A DNA stretch of 64,000 bases, taken from Micractinium sp. NFX-FRZ. Lineage: Eukaryota; Chlorophyta; Trebouxiophyceae; Chlorellales; Chlorellaceae. Where the stretch lies: contig JAPTJF010000074.1 of the NCBI GenBank assembly GCA_029339195.1, positions 62,001 to 126,000 on the forward strand, in the 5' to 3' direction. The notes under the pieces are model-generated. The model did not search any database, was not told the origin of the DNA, and saw only the letters and a list, made by a program, of their open reading frames with translations. Below are positions 47,560 through 59,489 of the stretch, one piece after another. A program made the translations under genes and the position numbers. Numbering within the stretch: the stretch's first letter is position 1; each line of letters opens with the position of its first letter.

Positions 47560-48226
47560 TGTGCTAGCTGATTGTTGTAAGATGGGCGGGTGCGGTGCAG
47601 CGGCATAGCAGTAGGCTGCCCGCTGAGGCGCAGCAGGCATGCCGGGCAGCGCGCGCTTCGTGTGGCCGCCCGCTCCTGCCGGCGAGTGCCTCCGGCTGAA
47701 GGCACCTGCATAGCTTGCAGGTGAGGCGCCTTATACTCCGAATTTTCACTGTTTTGTACATCCACAAGCTGCCTTTTTCGAAGACTACAAGCAAACAGCC
47801 GACAAATGATGGGCCCGCCGGGGGCTGACTGCCCCGCTGGCGGCACCACTGAAGCTCTGCTGGAGCGTCCGCTCCCCCTTGGCCGACGTGATGACGTGAT
47901 GCATGCTGACCGCTTTGCTGCGGCCGTGTGCTGGGTTTGCCCGCCAGCAGCTGATTTGCTGCGTTTCAGTGGCTAAGGCACCTTCTGGCCATTCGTGCCA
48001 GGTTCAGAACCCTTCTTCCAAGAATAAAGACTGCGTGACCAGCCATGATCTGCTGATGCCTTGCGGGTGGTTCGGGACTGGGCACATGCACCTGCCGGCC
48101 CCTGGGGCTTGCATGCAGTGCGCAGCACACACACACCTTGACCTACCTCTGCTTCCAGACAGCAGCACCACTAGCTTCCAACCTTGAACTGAGGAAGGCC
48201 CGCTTAGGTTACATACAAGCAGCCCG
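47560..48226. other. Intergenic between two minus-strand genes
   Basis: About 670 bp containing the promoter side of the aspartate-semialdehyde dehydrogenase gene and the 3' end of the DUF3685-like gene. No gene seen. Confidence 0.4.
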
Positions 48227-51200
48227 TCACGTCCACGCCCAGCCGCCAGCAGCCGTTGGGCCCGGCGGCTCCCTCCCTCCGCCCTCCCGCTGCTGGCGCT
48301 GCCGCCCCTGCTGCCGCTGCCCGGCCTGCCTCTGGCCCCGCTTCTGTGGCCCCGGCGGATCGCCTGGCTGCTGCTGGGCGCCCAAACCGGACACCGCCCC
48401 CGCTGCCGCAGCCGCGGCTGCTGCCGCGCTGCCCTGCAGCATGCCCCGCCGCACCAGCGCCACTGCTTGCCCCACCAGGCGCACCAGCAGCCAGGAGGCT
48501 GCAGAGGTGGCCTGTTGCCACAGCGTGCGCAGCAGGGGGACCAGCAAATCGGCCGCCTCCAGCAGCAAGCTGGCTGCATGGGCGGGGGCAGCGGCAGGCG
48601 AAGGAGGGGAGTAGGGGCCAGGCATGAAAAGCAGGGTGAGAGAGGCAACCTTGGAGCGAGTGCGCAAGCAGGGTGAGAGAGGCAACCTTGGAGCGAGTGC
48701 GCAAGCAGGGTGAGAGAGGCAACCTTGGAGCGAGTGCGCAAGCAGGGGCACGGGGTCTCCTTGTGAGACGCGGTGAGCCCCCCCCCCCCCCCCCCGAGCA
48801 CATCAGCATGCCATGGGCAGCAGGCAGCAGGGGAAACAGGTGCACAGCTCGCCACAGCAACCTCTCAACCATCCAGTCGTCTACTTACAAACATCCCACC
48901 CACGCTCCGCCTCCCAGCCCCCCCCATCACCACCCACAGCCACCCACCAGCGTAGCGCAGGCCCTTGAGGCGCGCCAGCTCGGGAGTCCGCTTCATGGGA
49001 GCTGTGCGGGGCTGCAGCGCAGGGGGAAGGAACAGCATGCTTTGGTCACGTCCTCCGGCTAGTGCAGGAGGTACAACGCACTGCAGCGGTGGAACTGCAG
49101 GAGGTGCCCAGCACTGCCAGTCCTGCTGTCTGCACCGCCTGCCCAGCCGCGCCACACGACATTGCCGTGTCGTCCCAGGGCGGCACACCGCTGCCGCTGA
49201 AGCGCTTCACCCAACGCCCCTGTGCATGCCCCGCATGCAGGGTAGCAACAGCTGTGCCTGCCAGCCCCCGTGGCGCACCTCCAGTCTGGTGCCACCCGCC
49301 GTGATGCAGAAGAGGGGCAGGCGGTCCTCATAAATGTCTGCCACCCCTCGGTACTGGCGCTGCAGAGGGGGCAGGGGGGCACGGAGACGGCCGGCGGCAC
49401 GTGAGGCAAAAAGCACGGTGACTGGGCACATAAGAAGGGCCCCCGGGATATGCGCATGTGCAGTCTGAACAGTGTTCATGTGCAGTCTGAGCAGCACCAG
49501 TACCACACATCCCAGGCAGCGCCAGTGGCAGATGCAGGCGTAGCAACAGCTATCGCAGCAGAAGCCGGCCGACGCTGGAGCCCCGCCCCACCTGCACCCA
49601 GCGGTTGAGAGCCACTGCATTTGTGAAGCGTTGCAGCTGGCGCGTGCTGCCCAGCTGGGCGTGCACAAATGTGGGCCACCAGCCGGCCTCCAGTGGGTCC
49701 CCGCTGCCGCCGGCACTGCTGCTGCCATCACGGCTGCCGCTGCTGCTGCTGCTGCCGGGTGCGGCAGAGCCTTCCAGAGTGCTCGGCGGTGCAGTGGCCA
49801 GCGCTGCTGCATCACCGCCACGGGTGCCTGCATCGGGGGCGCCCCACTGCCACCGCCACTGCCGCCGCCGGGCGCTGGGAGCCGCAGCCTCTGCTGCTTC
49901 TCCGGAGGCCGCCGCAGCCTGGGGCCCTGAAGAGCCTCCACTTGTTCTCCCCGCTGCCGCCCCCGCTGTCGCCGCCGCAGCCGCCGCTGCTGCTGCTGCC
50001 ATGTCGGGCCCAGCGGCGGCGGCATCTGCCAAATAAGCGGCCGCCACGGCATCTGCCGCAGCCACCGCCATGTCTTGCAGCACAGCGGGCGCCAGCGCAA
50101 GCACTTGTGAGTTGCTGCGGGCGCCCGCCGCCGTGGCACGCCACCCCCTGCGGTGGCGGAAAGGTGACAGGAACGCCAGGCAGATAAGAAGGTAGGGCAA
50201 ACAGGTTGAAACTTAGAACTGGCATCGGTAGTGTGTGCACACCAGGGCGGGTGCTTGTGATGTTCTTCAGCAGAAGAATTGTGATGCCAGCTAGCACACA
50301 CACCAGCCCGCCAGGCAGCCTCACCTGATGGTGGCAGGGAGGCCGCCTTGCTGCTGCTGCTGCAGGAGCGCCACCGCTTGCCGCCTGGCCAGGCCGTCCA
50401 CCCCCACACTGCTGCCTGCTAATGCCTCGCCCGAATGCTGCTGCTGCTGAATCCCCGCCGCTGCTGCTGCTGTCGTTGTGCCAGGGGCGCTGTCGTCGGC
50501 TGCTGTCAGCAGGCCTGCGGCATCTCCTCCTGCTGCTGTTGCCGCCTGGCTGCTTGCTGCGTCGACCTCCCCCGCCTGCCCCTGCTGCTCGATGGACGCA
50601 CATGTGAGCAGGCGCAGCACGGCGCTGTACAGCTGAGCTTTCTCACCCAGCCCATACCAGTCCACTGCTGCCGTGCCATCCTCCCCCGCACTGCTGCCAG
50701 GGCTGCTGCCGCCCTCATTGCCCCCGCCCCCAGCTACTGCTGCTGCCGCCGCTGCCGCCTGTCGCTGCAGGGCTGCGGCAGCGCTCTCTAGCCCTGCAGC
50801 CTGCAGCACAGCTGGCTCGACGGCTGCCAGCTTCCCAGCAGCTGCCTCCAGCAGCTGAGCTGGCACGTAGCCCAGCCAAGTGGCAGCAGCTGCCAGGCTG
50901 GACAGTGCCAGCAGGGCGGTCGCCAGCTGGCGCCACTGTGCCGTGCCTCTCAGCATGGCGGCCTGCGGTGGCAGCGCACCCACCTGCGCCTCGAGAGCTG
51001 CCAGGCATAGCGCCAGTAGCCGGCAGCGCTCGCTGGCACGGATGCCCTGCAGGCGGGGGCCGGAGGCAGGGGGCATGCAGGTATGTGGAGGTGCACGAAA
51101 GGCAGGCAGAGAGGCTTGCATGTGCACAACACTGCAACACATGCCTATGTTACTGCCTTTCAAACAGCACCGCCAGCAGGGCAGCGCGCCATGCCATCAT

Positions 51201-51730
51201 CCCACCTGGAGCAGCAGCAGCGGCGTGCGCTGCAGCGCGTCCGCCCCGCTAGGCGGCGGACCCTCCTCCTCTTCCTGCTGCTCAGTAGCTGCCTCCCCTG
51301 GCTGGTGTGCCGTCGCCTGCCCGCTGCCTGCTGCTCCTGGTGCCGTCTGTTGCTGCTCCTGCTGCTGCTGCCCGCTCGGTTGGCGGGAAAAGCCCTGCCA
51401 GGCAGCCGCCCAGATGGCATCAGCAGTGGAGGGCGGCTCCGCTGCTGCTGCTGCCTCCTCTGGTGCTGCATCCGCGTGCTGCCCCTCTGCTGCATCCGAT
51501 GAGCAGTGCGCACTACTACTAGCGTCTCCAGGCCGCAGCCAGGCAGCAGTGAGCAGGGAGGCGGCAGCGGCAGCGGCGGCGGCGGTGGGCAGCTCGCCCA
51601 GCAAGTCGCCGGGCAGTGCTGCATTCAAAACTGTACGTTGGTGGAGTGTGGGCTTTCGAGCAGAACTGTGGCCGGCCGGCCAGCAGCGGGCGGTCGACGG
51701 CGGGCGGTGCCCCAACTGGCCGGGCTGCAT
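48227..51730 (-). CDS. Plastid DUF3685-like membrane protein
   Basis: Six exons: 51730-51206, 51046-50325, 50114-49592, 49359-49279, 49011-48948 and 48573-48227 (754 codons, phases consistent). The N-terminus MQPGQLGHRPPSTARCW..SSARKP resembles a chloroplast transit peptide. The conserved part is at the end: LGSTRQLQRFTNAVALNRWVQ, YRGVADIYEDRLPLFCITAGG, LKGLRYAASLLLEAADLLVPLL and LLVRLVGQAVALVRRGML. From memory of the pattern (R.VALNRW...IYEDRLPLF...GLRY..SLLLE..D), this matches the cyanobacterial/plastid DUF3685 family, whose function is unknown. That assignment should be tested by a profile search. The upstream two thirds are Ala/Gln/Ser-rich with hydrophobic stretches (WLGYVPAQLLEAAAGKL) and much simple sequence. 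The last about 70 residues are disordered. Confidence 0.7.
48631..48741 (+). repeat. 37-bp minisatellite, three copies
   Basis: Three exact 37-bp units beginning gcagggtgagagaggcaacc at 48631, 48668 and 48705, plus a partial fourth, in the last intron of the DUF3685-like gene. A run of 18 C follows at 48778-48795. Confidence 0.95.
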
Positions 51731-53121
51731 CGCGCCTGGAGGCGCGCTTGCTGGACACCGGAGCAACCAGCAATGATGTGGGCACCGGGATCGGCCGCAA
51801 GAGAGACCCTCGACAGCGGCCACGTCGGCCAGTGCCCCCAGAAACGCAATAATTCGGGCTGACGCGCGAGTAGGCCTGCCCTGCCCCGACGGGAAGGAAC
51901 TTTTTTTTGATGTGCGTGGAGCGCATCCACGATGCCTGATGTGGGGAAGGTGGGTGACTCGGCAAAGCCGGAAATGGATGAAACCAGGCTTCTGGACAGC
52001 GTTTAAGGTTGCCGTGACCTCAGAAACAAATTCTACGTACTAAAATTGACCATTCTAGGGAAAACAAAGTCAGAGAAACACCGCTCGCTGCCGATGCTCA
52101 TGAACCTTGCCTCGGCAGGCCTCATGGCAAGCTCAAAATAGACCTCGCGAGTCGCAGCACAGCGTGGCGCTAACATTTCGCTGTTTCCAGCTTCTGTGCC
52201 TTCAGCGTACAGGTCCCGTCTTCGGGGTGTTGCACGAGCACGCGAATGCTGCGCGTGCTTCGGTGGCCCAAACACCGCTCTCGGCCGGATGCAAAGGCCC
52301 GCCTACTTCGTAGGGCAGGCCAAAAAGGAGCAAGTTGAAGCGTCAGTAAAGTGTGAATGATGGGTCAACCGAAGAAGCCGGATGCAAACCGCAAGCGACG
52401 CAAACGTGGGCAGGATGCACCGCCGGCTGTGCCCGGTGCCCGCCGGCGCTTGCACCGCCCTCGCCCGCCCAAATGCCTGTCGACACAGTGTTGCTACTTC
52501 AGCTCGTGCTACTTCATACGTCAGTGTTACATAGTCTGATAGATCTCTCTAATGTACCACGCGTAATCTACAGCCACGGTCCGGTTGCTTCTTTGTACAA
52601 GCAAAAGGCAAGAGAGTGTGGGGGAGCGCTGGAGGCAGCATGATGCATGCACGATGGGTGCGGTGTGAAGGAGCAGTGCACGAGGTGATGGCTTGTGTGT
52701 GATCAAATGCTTAGATGAGGTACTCGGATCTGTGCTGGGCGGAAGGCGAGCAGGGGGTGGTCTGGGAGAGGCATGCCATTTGGAGGCAGGCACGGCAGCT
52801 GGCAACGGGGCTGTGGGCAACAACGGGCCCCAAATTAGCAAATGCATCTAAATGACTTCGATGGGGTGGCAAATTCACGATCCTGCCAATAAAGAGAAAT
52901 AGACATCATCAACGAATCTAAAAGTCACACTGTGCAATGCATCAGCACTCAGGGCGATGGGCCACGCGGAGCGCAGCACCATCTTATTACCTTATTAATT
53001 TATGTTTGTTTTACTGGTAAGTCAGTTGGTAGACGCCTCGCGCCAACGCCGGCGCCGACGCACGCTTTCAGGACGGTCTCTCTACGTGGCGCCGTAACCG
53101 GTGCTGCCCGCATGGACCCGC
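51731..53121. other. Intergenic with A/T-richer stretch
   Basis: About 1.4 kb between two minus-strand genes. Parts of 52000-52100 and 52830-53010 are clearly less GC-rich. Short open frames (for example 52033-52275 minus and 52357-52539 plus) have no motif or splice support and are not called. Confidence 0.4.
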
Positions 53122-53512
53122 TCAGCTGTCCCAAATAGCACCAAAAGAGGGCACCCCCACCGCCTGGCAGCCGCGCACGACAGAGTAGGTGAGCGGCAGG
53201 TTGGCGACAATGAACCTGCGGGTGGGGTGGTATGGGTTGGGAGGAGGGGGGTGGGCGGCGAGTGGGGTTGGGAGACCGCTGTGAAGGTGATGCGTGGCTG
53301 CCGGGTGGGCCAGGAAGGCCGGCAGGATAGGGCAGGGCAGGGCAGGGCGGGCGATGCAGGCCGCCTGAGGACATGCAATCGGCAGGCAGGCAGGCAGGCA
53401 GGCAGGCAGCGACAGAGCTCGGCAGCCCAGCCGCACAGCGCCCTCACATTGCCTCTGCATTCTCCTTCTTCACCGCCTTGAGTGTGAGCGCCACGACATC
53501 TGGGCGGCCCTG

Positions 53513-53544
<32 letters not shown>

Positions 53545-56500
53545 CGAGCTGGTACACCGTCACTGTCCCGACAGTGGGCACGCGCTGGCAGCAACATCAT
53601 GTGCCACCAGCCTGACAGGCAAGAGGCAGCGGGCGGCAGGCCGCAGGTAGCCATGGCAGCAGCAGGTGCATGCACGCACTCAGGGCAAGCAGCACAAGTG
53701 CTGCCCCTTGGCGACCCGGTGCCCACGGCCTGTGGGGAACTGATGGCCGATTGGGCCGTGCCCTCACCTCGATTGAGGTGTCGTGAATCCAGAGCTTGCC
53801 GGCAGCCGCCAGGTTGTCCTCCAAAGTCTTCTTGACTCCACCAAAGCTCTCAGGCCTGCGTGGATGGCGGCAGCGGGAAAGCACAGCATGAGCATGGGTG
53901 CAGGGGATGCAGGCGCCAGCACAGTACCGTCTTGCACCCAGATGCGAGTCTGTCTCAGGGAGGCAGGGCAGGCGGGGCAGGCTCTGCAAGCACAGGTGCA
54001 GGCAGACAGGCAAGCGGGCAGGCGGGGCAGGCTCTGCAAGCACAGGTGCAGGCAGACAGGCAAGCGGGCAGGCGCGCAAGCGGGTTACTGGGTTGCCGAG
54101 GGTGCAGACGACAGGCTGAGGCATGATGGAACGAACACCACCAACACATTTCCGCCCTGACCTGTTGCAGATCCACAGCACGAAGATGGAGGGCGAGGTG
54201 CGCTGCAGCACGCAGGGCAGCACGGGGGCGATGCCTGCACCCGAGGCCACCAGGACTGTTCGGTCCCACATGCGCGTCTGGTACATGAAGCCTGTAAGCA
54301 GGATAAGCGAGGGGATAGGGCGAGGCAGGTGGTGGGCAGGGCGATGTAGGGGGTGAACAGGACCAAGAGGCAGCCAGGATAGTGGTGCGCATGCGTGTCC
54401 GGCACATGTCGCTTCAGCCACCCAGCCCGGAGGGAGCTCTGCTGGCAGCTGCTTTGCAGGGCAGCTGAATTTGTTGGTAGCTGCTAGCGTAGGAAGCGTA
54501 CTCTGTTGCAAGTGGATGCTGTTGTAGGCAGCTGCCAGGCAGGGCCTGATGTTGCGGGCAGCTGGCTTGTTTGGGCAGCTGGTTGTGTTGAGGGACTCAC
54601 CAGGGGCACGGATGAGGCGCACGTAGCAGTGCATGGTCTGGTCGTCGTTCTTGAGCTGCGAGGCCTCCCGGATGCGCTCCTTGGTCCAGTCACCCGCCGG
54701 CGCGATGAACATGCTGTGCTGGCTGCCTGCGGGGCGGGAGCAGGGGGCGGCGGGCAGGGGGTGGAATCAGGTGTGTGTGTGTCGGATATTTGGCCAGCTT
54801 GCCTGGCACTGCAATGCTGACTGCGGCCCAGAATGCCGTCGGGGGAACAAGTGCAGATGGGGCGCGACCGCTGCGATGGGCAGCACGGAGCACCAGGCGC
54901 ACACACACGCATGCACGCGCACCTTCTGCGGTGCCGTCGCGCTCGCCGCTGACTGCCGCAAACGAGTGCCAGTCTCCCCACCACTTGCTGGCGATGCGGC
55001 CAGCAGTGCCGGCGGGTGCGTGCCCCGGGAAGCCGCTCAGCACGAGGCAGGAGCGCGGGTCAGGCACGATGGCAGCCACGCGCCGCCGGCGCACAAACAA
55101 CCTGCAGAGAGCGGAACGGGAGAGGCGGTCGGGGTGTGTTAGGGTGACAGCAGGGAGAGGGGTTGGGGGTTGCAGGCAGACAAAGGGAAAAGGCAGCGCA
55201 CCCGGCTAAGGCCCCGCTCAGCTGCTGCTGCTTGCAGCACCACCTGCTGTGCACCTGTAAGCAGCCCTGTGCTGAGCCTGCTGCCCCAGGCCGGCAGGGT
55301 GCCTCCTCGCCTCCCCACCACCGCCCGCTGCTGCCAGCGACTGCCTAGGTGCCCGCTCACCAGGGGAGGAAGACGAGGAACGTGATGAGCAGCACACACC
55401 ACAGGTCTGCCTGCCGCGCCAGCACGGCCCCAGCGCTGCTGGTGTGCTGCAGCGGCTGCCCATGCGCGTCGTAGCGCCCAAAGAAGGCGGCTGCGGCCCA
55501 GATGTGCACCCAGGTGGCGGCCACCAGGCTCCAGCCGAGGTATCGGTGGGTCAGCTCAAAGGTGTTGTGGTGGCGGTGCCTGCAAGCGACGAGGCGGGGC
55601 AGCGGCACAGGCTGCTTGAAGGGCATGCAAGCTGGGGCGGAACCACCCCTGGGGCTTGCAGGCCTTGGACGGGCAGAATGGCACGTCCTCTGTCTCCCTG
55701 CGGGACAAGAACCTGCAGCACAGCAGCACAGCAGGCGTAGCAGGCAAAGCAGCATGGCAGGCACAACAGGCATAGCAGGCACCACACCAAACACCTGACA
55801 GCGGGGATGGCCAGCACCAGCATGACCGCCAAGCAGAGGAGGATGAGGATGGCGGTGAGGGAGGAGAGCACGCCCAGGGGCAGGGATGTGAAGCCGGGCC
55901 CCTTCGTGGGCAGCAGCCACCACTGGAGTGCATACCTGCGCATGCGGGTGGGGGAAGGGGTGCTCAGCGCACGGATCAGCTTGCTGCACGTGTCGGGGAG
56001 GCAAGGGGAGCGAACCACAAGCAGCTGCAACGCAGATGATGGGTGGAAGCAGCTGGGCAGTGCAGCTGGCACCAGGCGCTGCCGAGGCTTGGAAAACATG
56101 CAAGTGCCCCCTGCTGTGCAGCGCCCTAGCAGCAGCTGCCAGTCACACGGCAGGCTGCATCCGGTAGCGAGGCAGCCTGCTTGAATCTATCCATGCACCC
56201 CTCCCCGCTTGCCCACTCACACGCACTGCCAGAGGAAGCCGGCCAGTGCGCAGCCTGAGTGCAGGGCGCCGGGGGCGTGGAAGGGGACGCGGGACAGCCA
56301 GAGGCGCACGGCGGGGGGCGCATTGCGGCCGAGCTTGCAGATGAGGTAATGGAAGGCCATGACAAAGAGCTCGGAGCGCATGAGGACTGAGATGGAGAGG
56401 ACGATGAGGCCGACGCTGCCGGCGTTCAGGCGGCCCAGAGGGATCACGTCTGCAGGCGGGGCAGGGTGGGGGGTGAGGGGTAGGGCGGGAGGGAGGCCAG

Positions 56501-57711
56501 GGGAGCGGGTGAGTGAGGCAAAGTTTGCAGGCCACGCTGCTTGCATGGGGACTGGGCCCTCGGGGCAGGTGGGAGGACGCAGCCGCACAACGGCAGCCGC
56601 ACGCGGGGTGGCGGGGTGGCAGCGCGGGCGCGGGTGCCGCCCGCTGCGGCACTCTTTTGGCGGCCACGAATGCTACCTGCAACCTGATCTGTCGCAGCCT
56701 AGGACGCACCCACTCGCCCCCAGGCGTGCATCTCAGGCACAACCTTGTGCCGGAGGTGCCCCCTGGCAGCACGCACGGCTGTGGCAGGCACCTGCCAGCG
56801 TGAGCTGACAGGGGCAGGGCAGGCAGCGGCAGGCAGGCAGGGCTCACCGCAGGTGGTGAGGGCGATGAAGAGGACGTTGGCGAGGAGGGCCAGGCAAAAG
56901 AACATGTGGTATAGCAGTACATGCTCCTTCAGGCCGGGGCTCTTGGCTGCATGGGGTGGGTGCATCGGGAGCTGAGCCGTTGGGGGGTGGAGGGGTGGAG
57001 CGGGGACGGCACAGTGCCAGCAAAGACATGGCATGGCCGTGCACGCGGCAGCAGCGGTTTGCCAGCAGGGCAAGGCGGCTGCGCAGTCTTCCTTTACACC
57101 TTCCCTGCCAACGCGCCCCACCCATGCCCACAGCGCTCACCCGCCTCCAGCTCTTCTGGCTCCAGCTTGACGCCATGCTCCTCGCTGAAGGTGCGCCGCA
57201 CGTCCCGCCCCTGCGATGCCTCCTCCGCATCAAGCTTCCCGGCCTCAACATCGGTGGCACTGTGGCCTGCGCCGCATGCAGTGTCCTTCCTAGCATTCTG
57301 CAGGCAGGCAAAGAATTAAGTTAGCAGGCAAGAGCCGATGATGTACCAGTGACGGCTGCCGGCAGCCCCGCCGCCAGCTACTGCCCCCGGCGCTGATGCT
57401 CAGCTGCCGGTTGCATCCGCCTTGGATTCAACATCGTGGTAATCACGAAAATTAACTATGAGCCTGCGTCGCGGCTGAGGCGTTGCTTCGCCCGGCAGCA
57501 TCATCCCCGTGCTGACCTCAACTCCCACAGACTCCAGCGATTGCAGGGACACGGCGTTCAAAGACGAGGCGCTGCCATTGGGGCCGCCAAACCCCTCCGG
57601 CGAGGTTCTGGCGCAAAGGGCTGGCAGCCGAAGCCAGCTTGGCAGGTTGCGGCGGGCAATTGGAGTGTCTCCCATCGCGCACAGTCCCGAAATGCTTATA
57701 TCTGCGCTCAA
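53122..57711 (-). CDS. Multi-pass membrane oxidoreductase with FAD/NAD-binding-like C-terminus
   Basis: Twelve exons: 57711-57421 (3' end uncertain), 57297-57141, 56946-56848, 56449-56221, 55935-55795, 55579-55361, 55101-54923, 54726-54601, 54291-54162, 53855-53768, 53509-53448 and 53215-53122 (about 605 codons). The middle has five or six membrane spans: LLYHMFFCLALLANVLFIAL, VGLIVLSISVLMRSELFVMAF, LSSLTAILILLCLAVMLVLAI, HRYLGWSLVAATWVHIWAAAAF and WCVLLITFLVFLPW. The cytosolic end reads MFIAPAGDWTKE, DRTVLVASGAGIAPVLPCVLQ (a nucleotide-binding GxGIAP loop as in ferredoxin-NADP reductase-like proteins), FVLWICNRPESFGG and IVANLPLTYSVVRGC. It recalls ferric-reductase/TmpA-like membrane reductases, but I see no clear bis-haem histidine pattern. 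The substrate is unknown. The exon 1 junction may use a GC donor. Confidence 0.7.
53971..54070 (+). repeat. 50-bp tandem repeat, two copies
   Basis: Two exact 50-bp units starting ggcggggcaggctctgcaag at 53971 and 54021, in an intron of the membrane oxidoreductase gene. ggca microsatellites occur nearby at about 53382-53410 and 53513-53545. Confidence 0.9.
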
Positions 57712-59489
57712 ACAGCGCTGGATGCGAGCGAGTGAATTGCGGCGGTACCAGCGACAGAAGGTCGTCTGTCAACACATGACGTGCACTGTTCGGTCTGGGG
57801 AGAGCTTGCCAAAGCTTGCTGCGCTATTTGCAACGTGCAAAAAGCGGCAGTGAATAACTGGTGACACCCAGGCGCCTGGCGCCCGCACCTTATGACATGC
57901 CAACCGGGGGCAGCTGGCATGTGCCTGCAGGTTCGAGGCCACTTCCCTGCCCGAGTTCGCCGCGTTCCTGTCGCTCCAGCTGGCGTCACGGGAGCCATAG
58001 ATGCTTGGAGACAAGGTAACGGGGCCCGGTGGAGGAGCTCTTGGGAAGGCCGATCCGAGGTGGATGCAGGGATGAGTGGCCAGGATGCATGCCTGCTCAT
58101 GCACCCAGCTTCCTGCAGTACCCACACCCCTGGAGGCTTGCTTGCTGTGCCCGCATGCCGGGTTCTTGACAGCCTAACACCTCCACAACTTGTAATTCTG
58201 TTTCCCCGGTGACCTCCGTGCCAAGCGTAGGCGAGTATCCCCATGCGCCAGGTGGCAGCCTTCTTGGCCACACGCTCCCCCCCATGCCCCACCAGCCACT
58301 GGCAGCTTGCACTTCCACAGTGCTGGTAATAGTGCAGCACAGCATCAGCTGTGCACCTCACCACCTAGTCAGAGATCTGTGGATCGCGAACGTCACCACA
58401 TCACATCCCCATCCAAGCGATCGCATCGCCCCACCGGCGGATCCGACCTCACAGAACGAATCCCGCCCTGTGCGCTGCCAACAAGGTGGGGGTGGGGGTG
58501 CGAGGCCCGGCTGGTGCACCATGCCAGCATCTGGTTTGCTCGCACCTCGTTGCTATCCACGGTGCTCTGGGACTGCCAGGATGTCACGGAGAATCTGGCC
58601 ACAGGGAAGCTTGCCAGAATGCCTTCAAGCCGTCCCTCCGGCACGGTCGGGCTGCGGAAAGTCGCCATCTGCATTGCACGGCAGGGGCAGGGTTGCAGGG
58701 GCTGGTGTAAGAGCTGCAAGCCTCAAATTTTGCCACGGTCAATGGACAATGAAAGGGCTGAACAAAGCTGGAGGCAGCCAGTGCCCAGCTACGTTCCACA
58801 GGGTGCAACTAGCACTGCCTGCACGTATGTTCACAGGCCAACACTCGGCCTCCACTGCTATAGCCCGGTGGAGAGCCTCACAGGCTGGGTTTGGTGACAG
58901 GAAACAGGAAACCTCGGAGCTCGAAACCGCCGGAACAGAGGGACAACTGGTGTGTACATTGGCAGTCCTGGGCAGGCGGTTAAGAGCCTCCCAACTTGGG
59001 CGGGTAGGTTCCTGCCTAGCGAAGGTACTACCTGGTACCACGGCACCGACAGGTTCCTGCAGCTGCACCTTGGTTGGGCAGCCGGCGCCGGGCATTTGTG
59101 CGCACAGCACGTGTTGTTTGATTGTTTGGCCGTTTACCGCCAGCCACCCCTGCCTGCGCAGCCCACCGCCTGGTCGGAGTCGGCGCTGCCCACCCGCAGT
59201 GTGCCGCCGCTGTACCCAACAGCCCACAATGCGCAGCAGTGCACAGGCAATTGCAGCCCTGCGAGTAATCATTGGAGATAATAACACTGCTGCCAGCACA
59301 TCCACATGCCATGTTTTGTCAGTGATGTGCCAAGCCCACCCCCGCCGTCAGCAGCGCGCCTGCCCGCCCGCCTGGCGCCGCCCAATGGGACCTCTCCTGT
59401 TTCGGACTCATCCGGCCGGCCCTCCATATCGCGCGTGTGCTCAGCAGTCTGAAAGCGCGAGGGGTGCTGCAGCCACGAGACCGCCGAAA
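57712..59489. other. Divergent intergenic region
   Basis: About 1.8 kb between the minus-strand oxidoreductase and the plus-strand D27-like gene, so both promoters lie here. A plus-strand frame is open from 58209 into the D27 first exon, but its translation is not protein-like before 59490. Confidence 0.45.

Noticed and set aside
52033..52539. Short frames in an A/T-richer gap, possibly a small gene
   Set aside because: No recognisable family, signal or consistent splice sites; coding potential not supported.
57880..57960. A ggttcgag sequence resembling a tRNA B box
   Set aside because: No matching A box at the right distance and no cloverleaf could be drawn.
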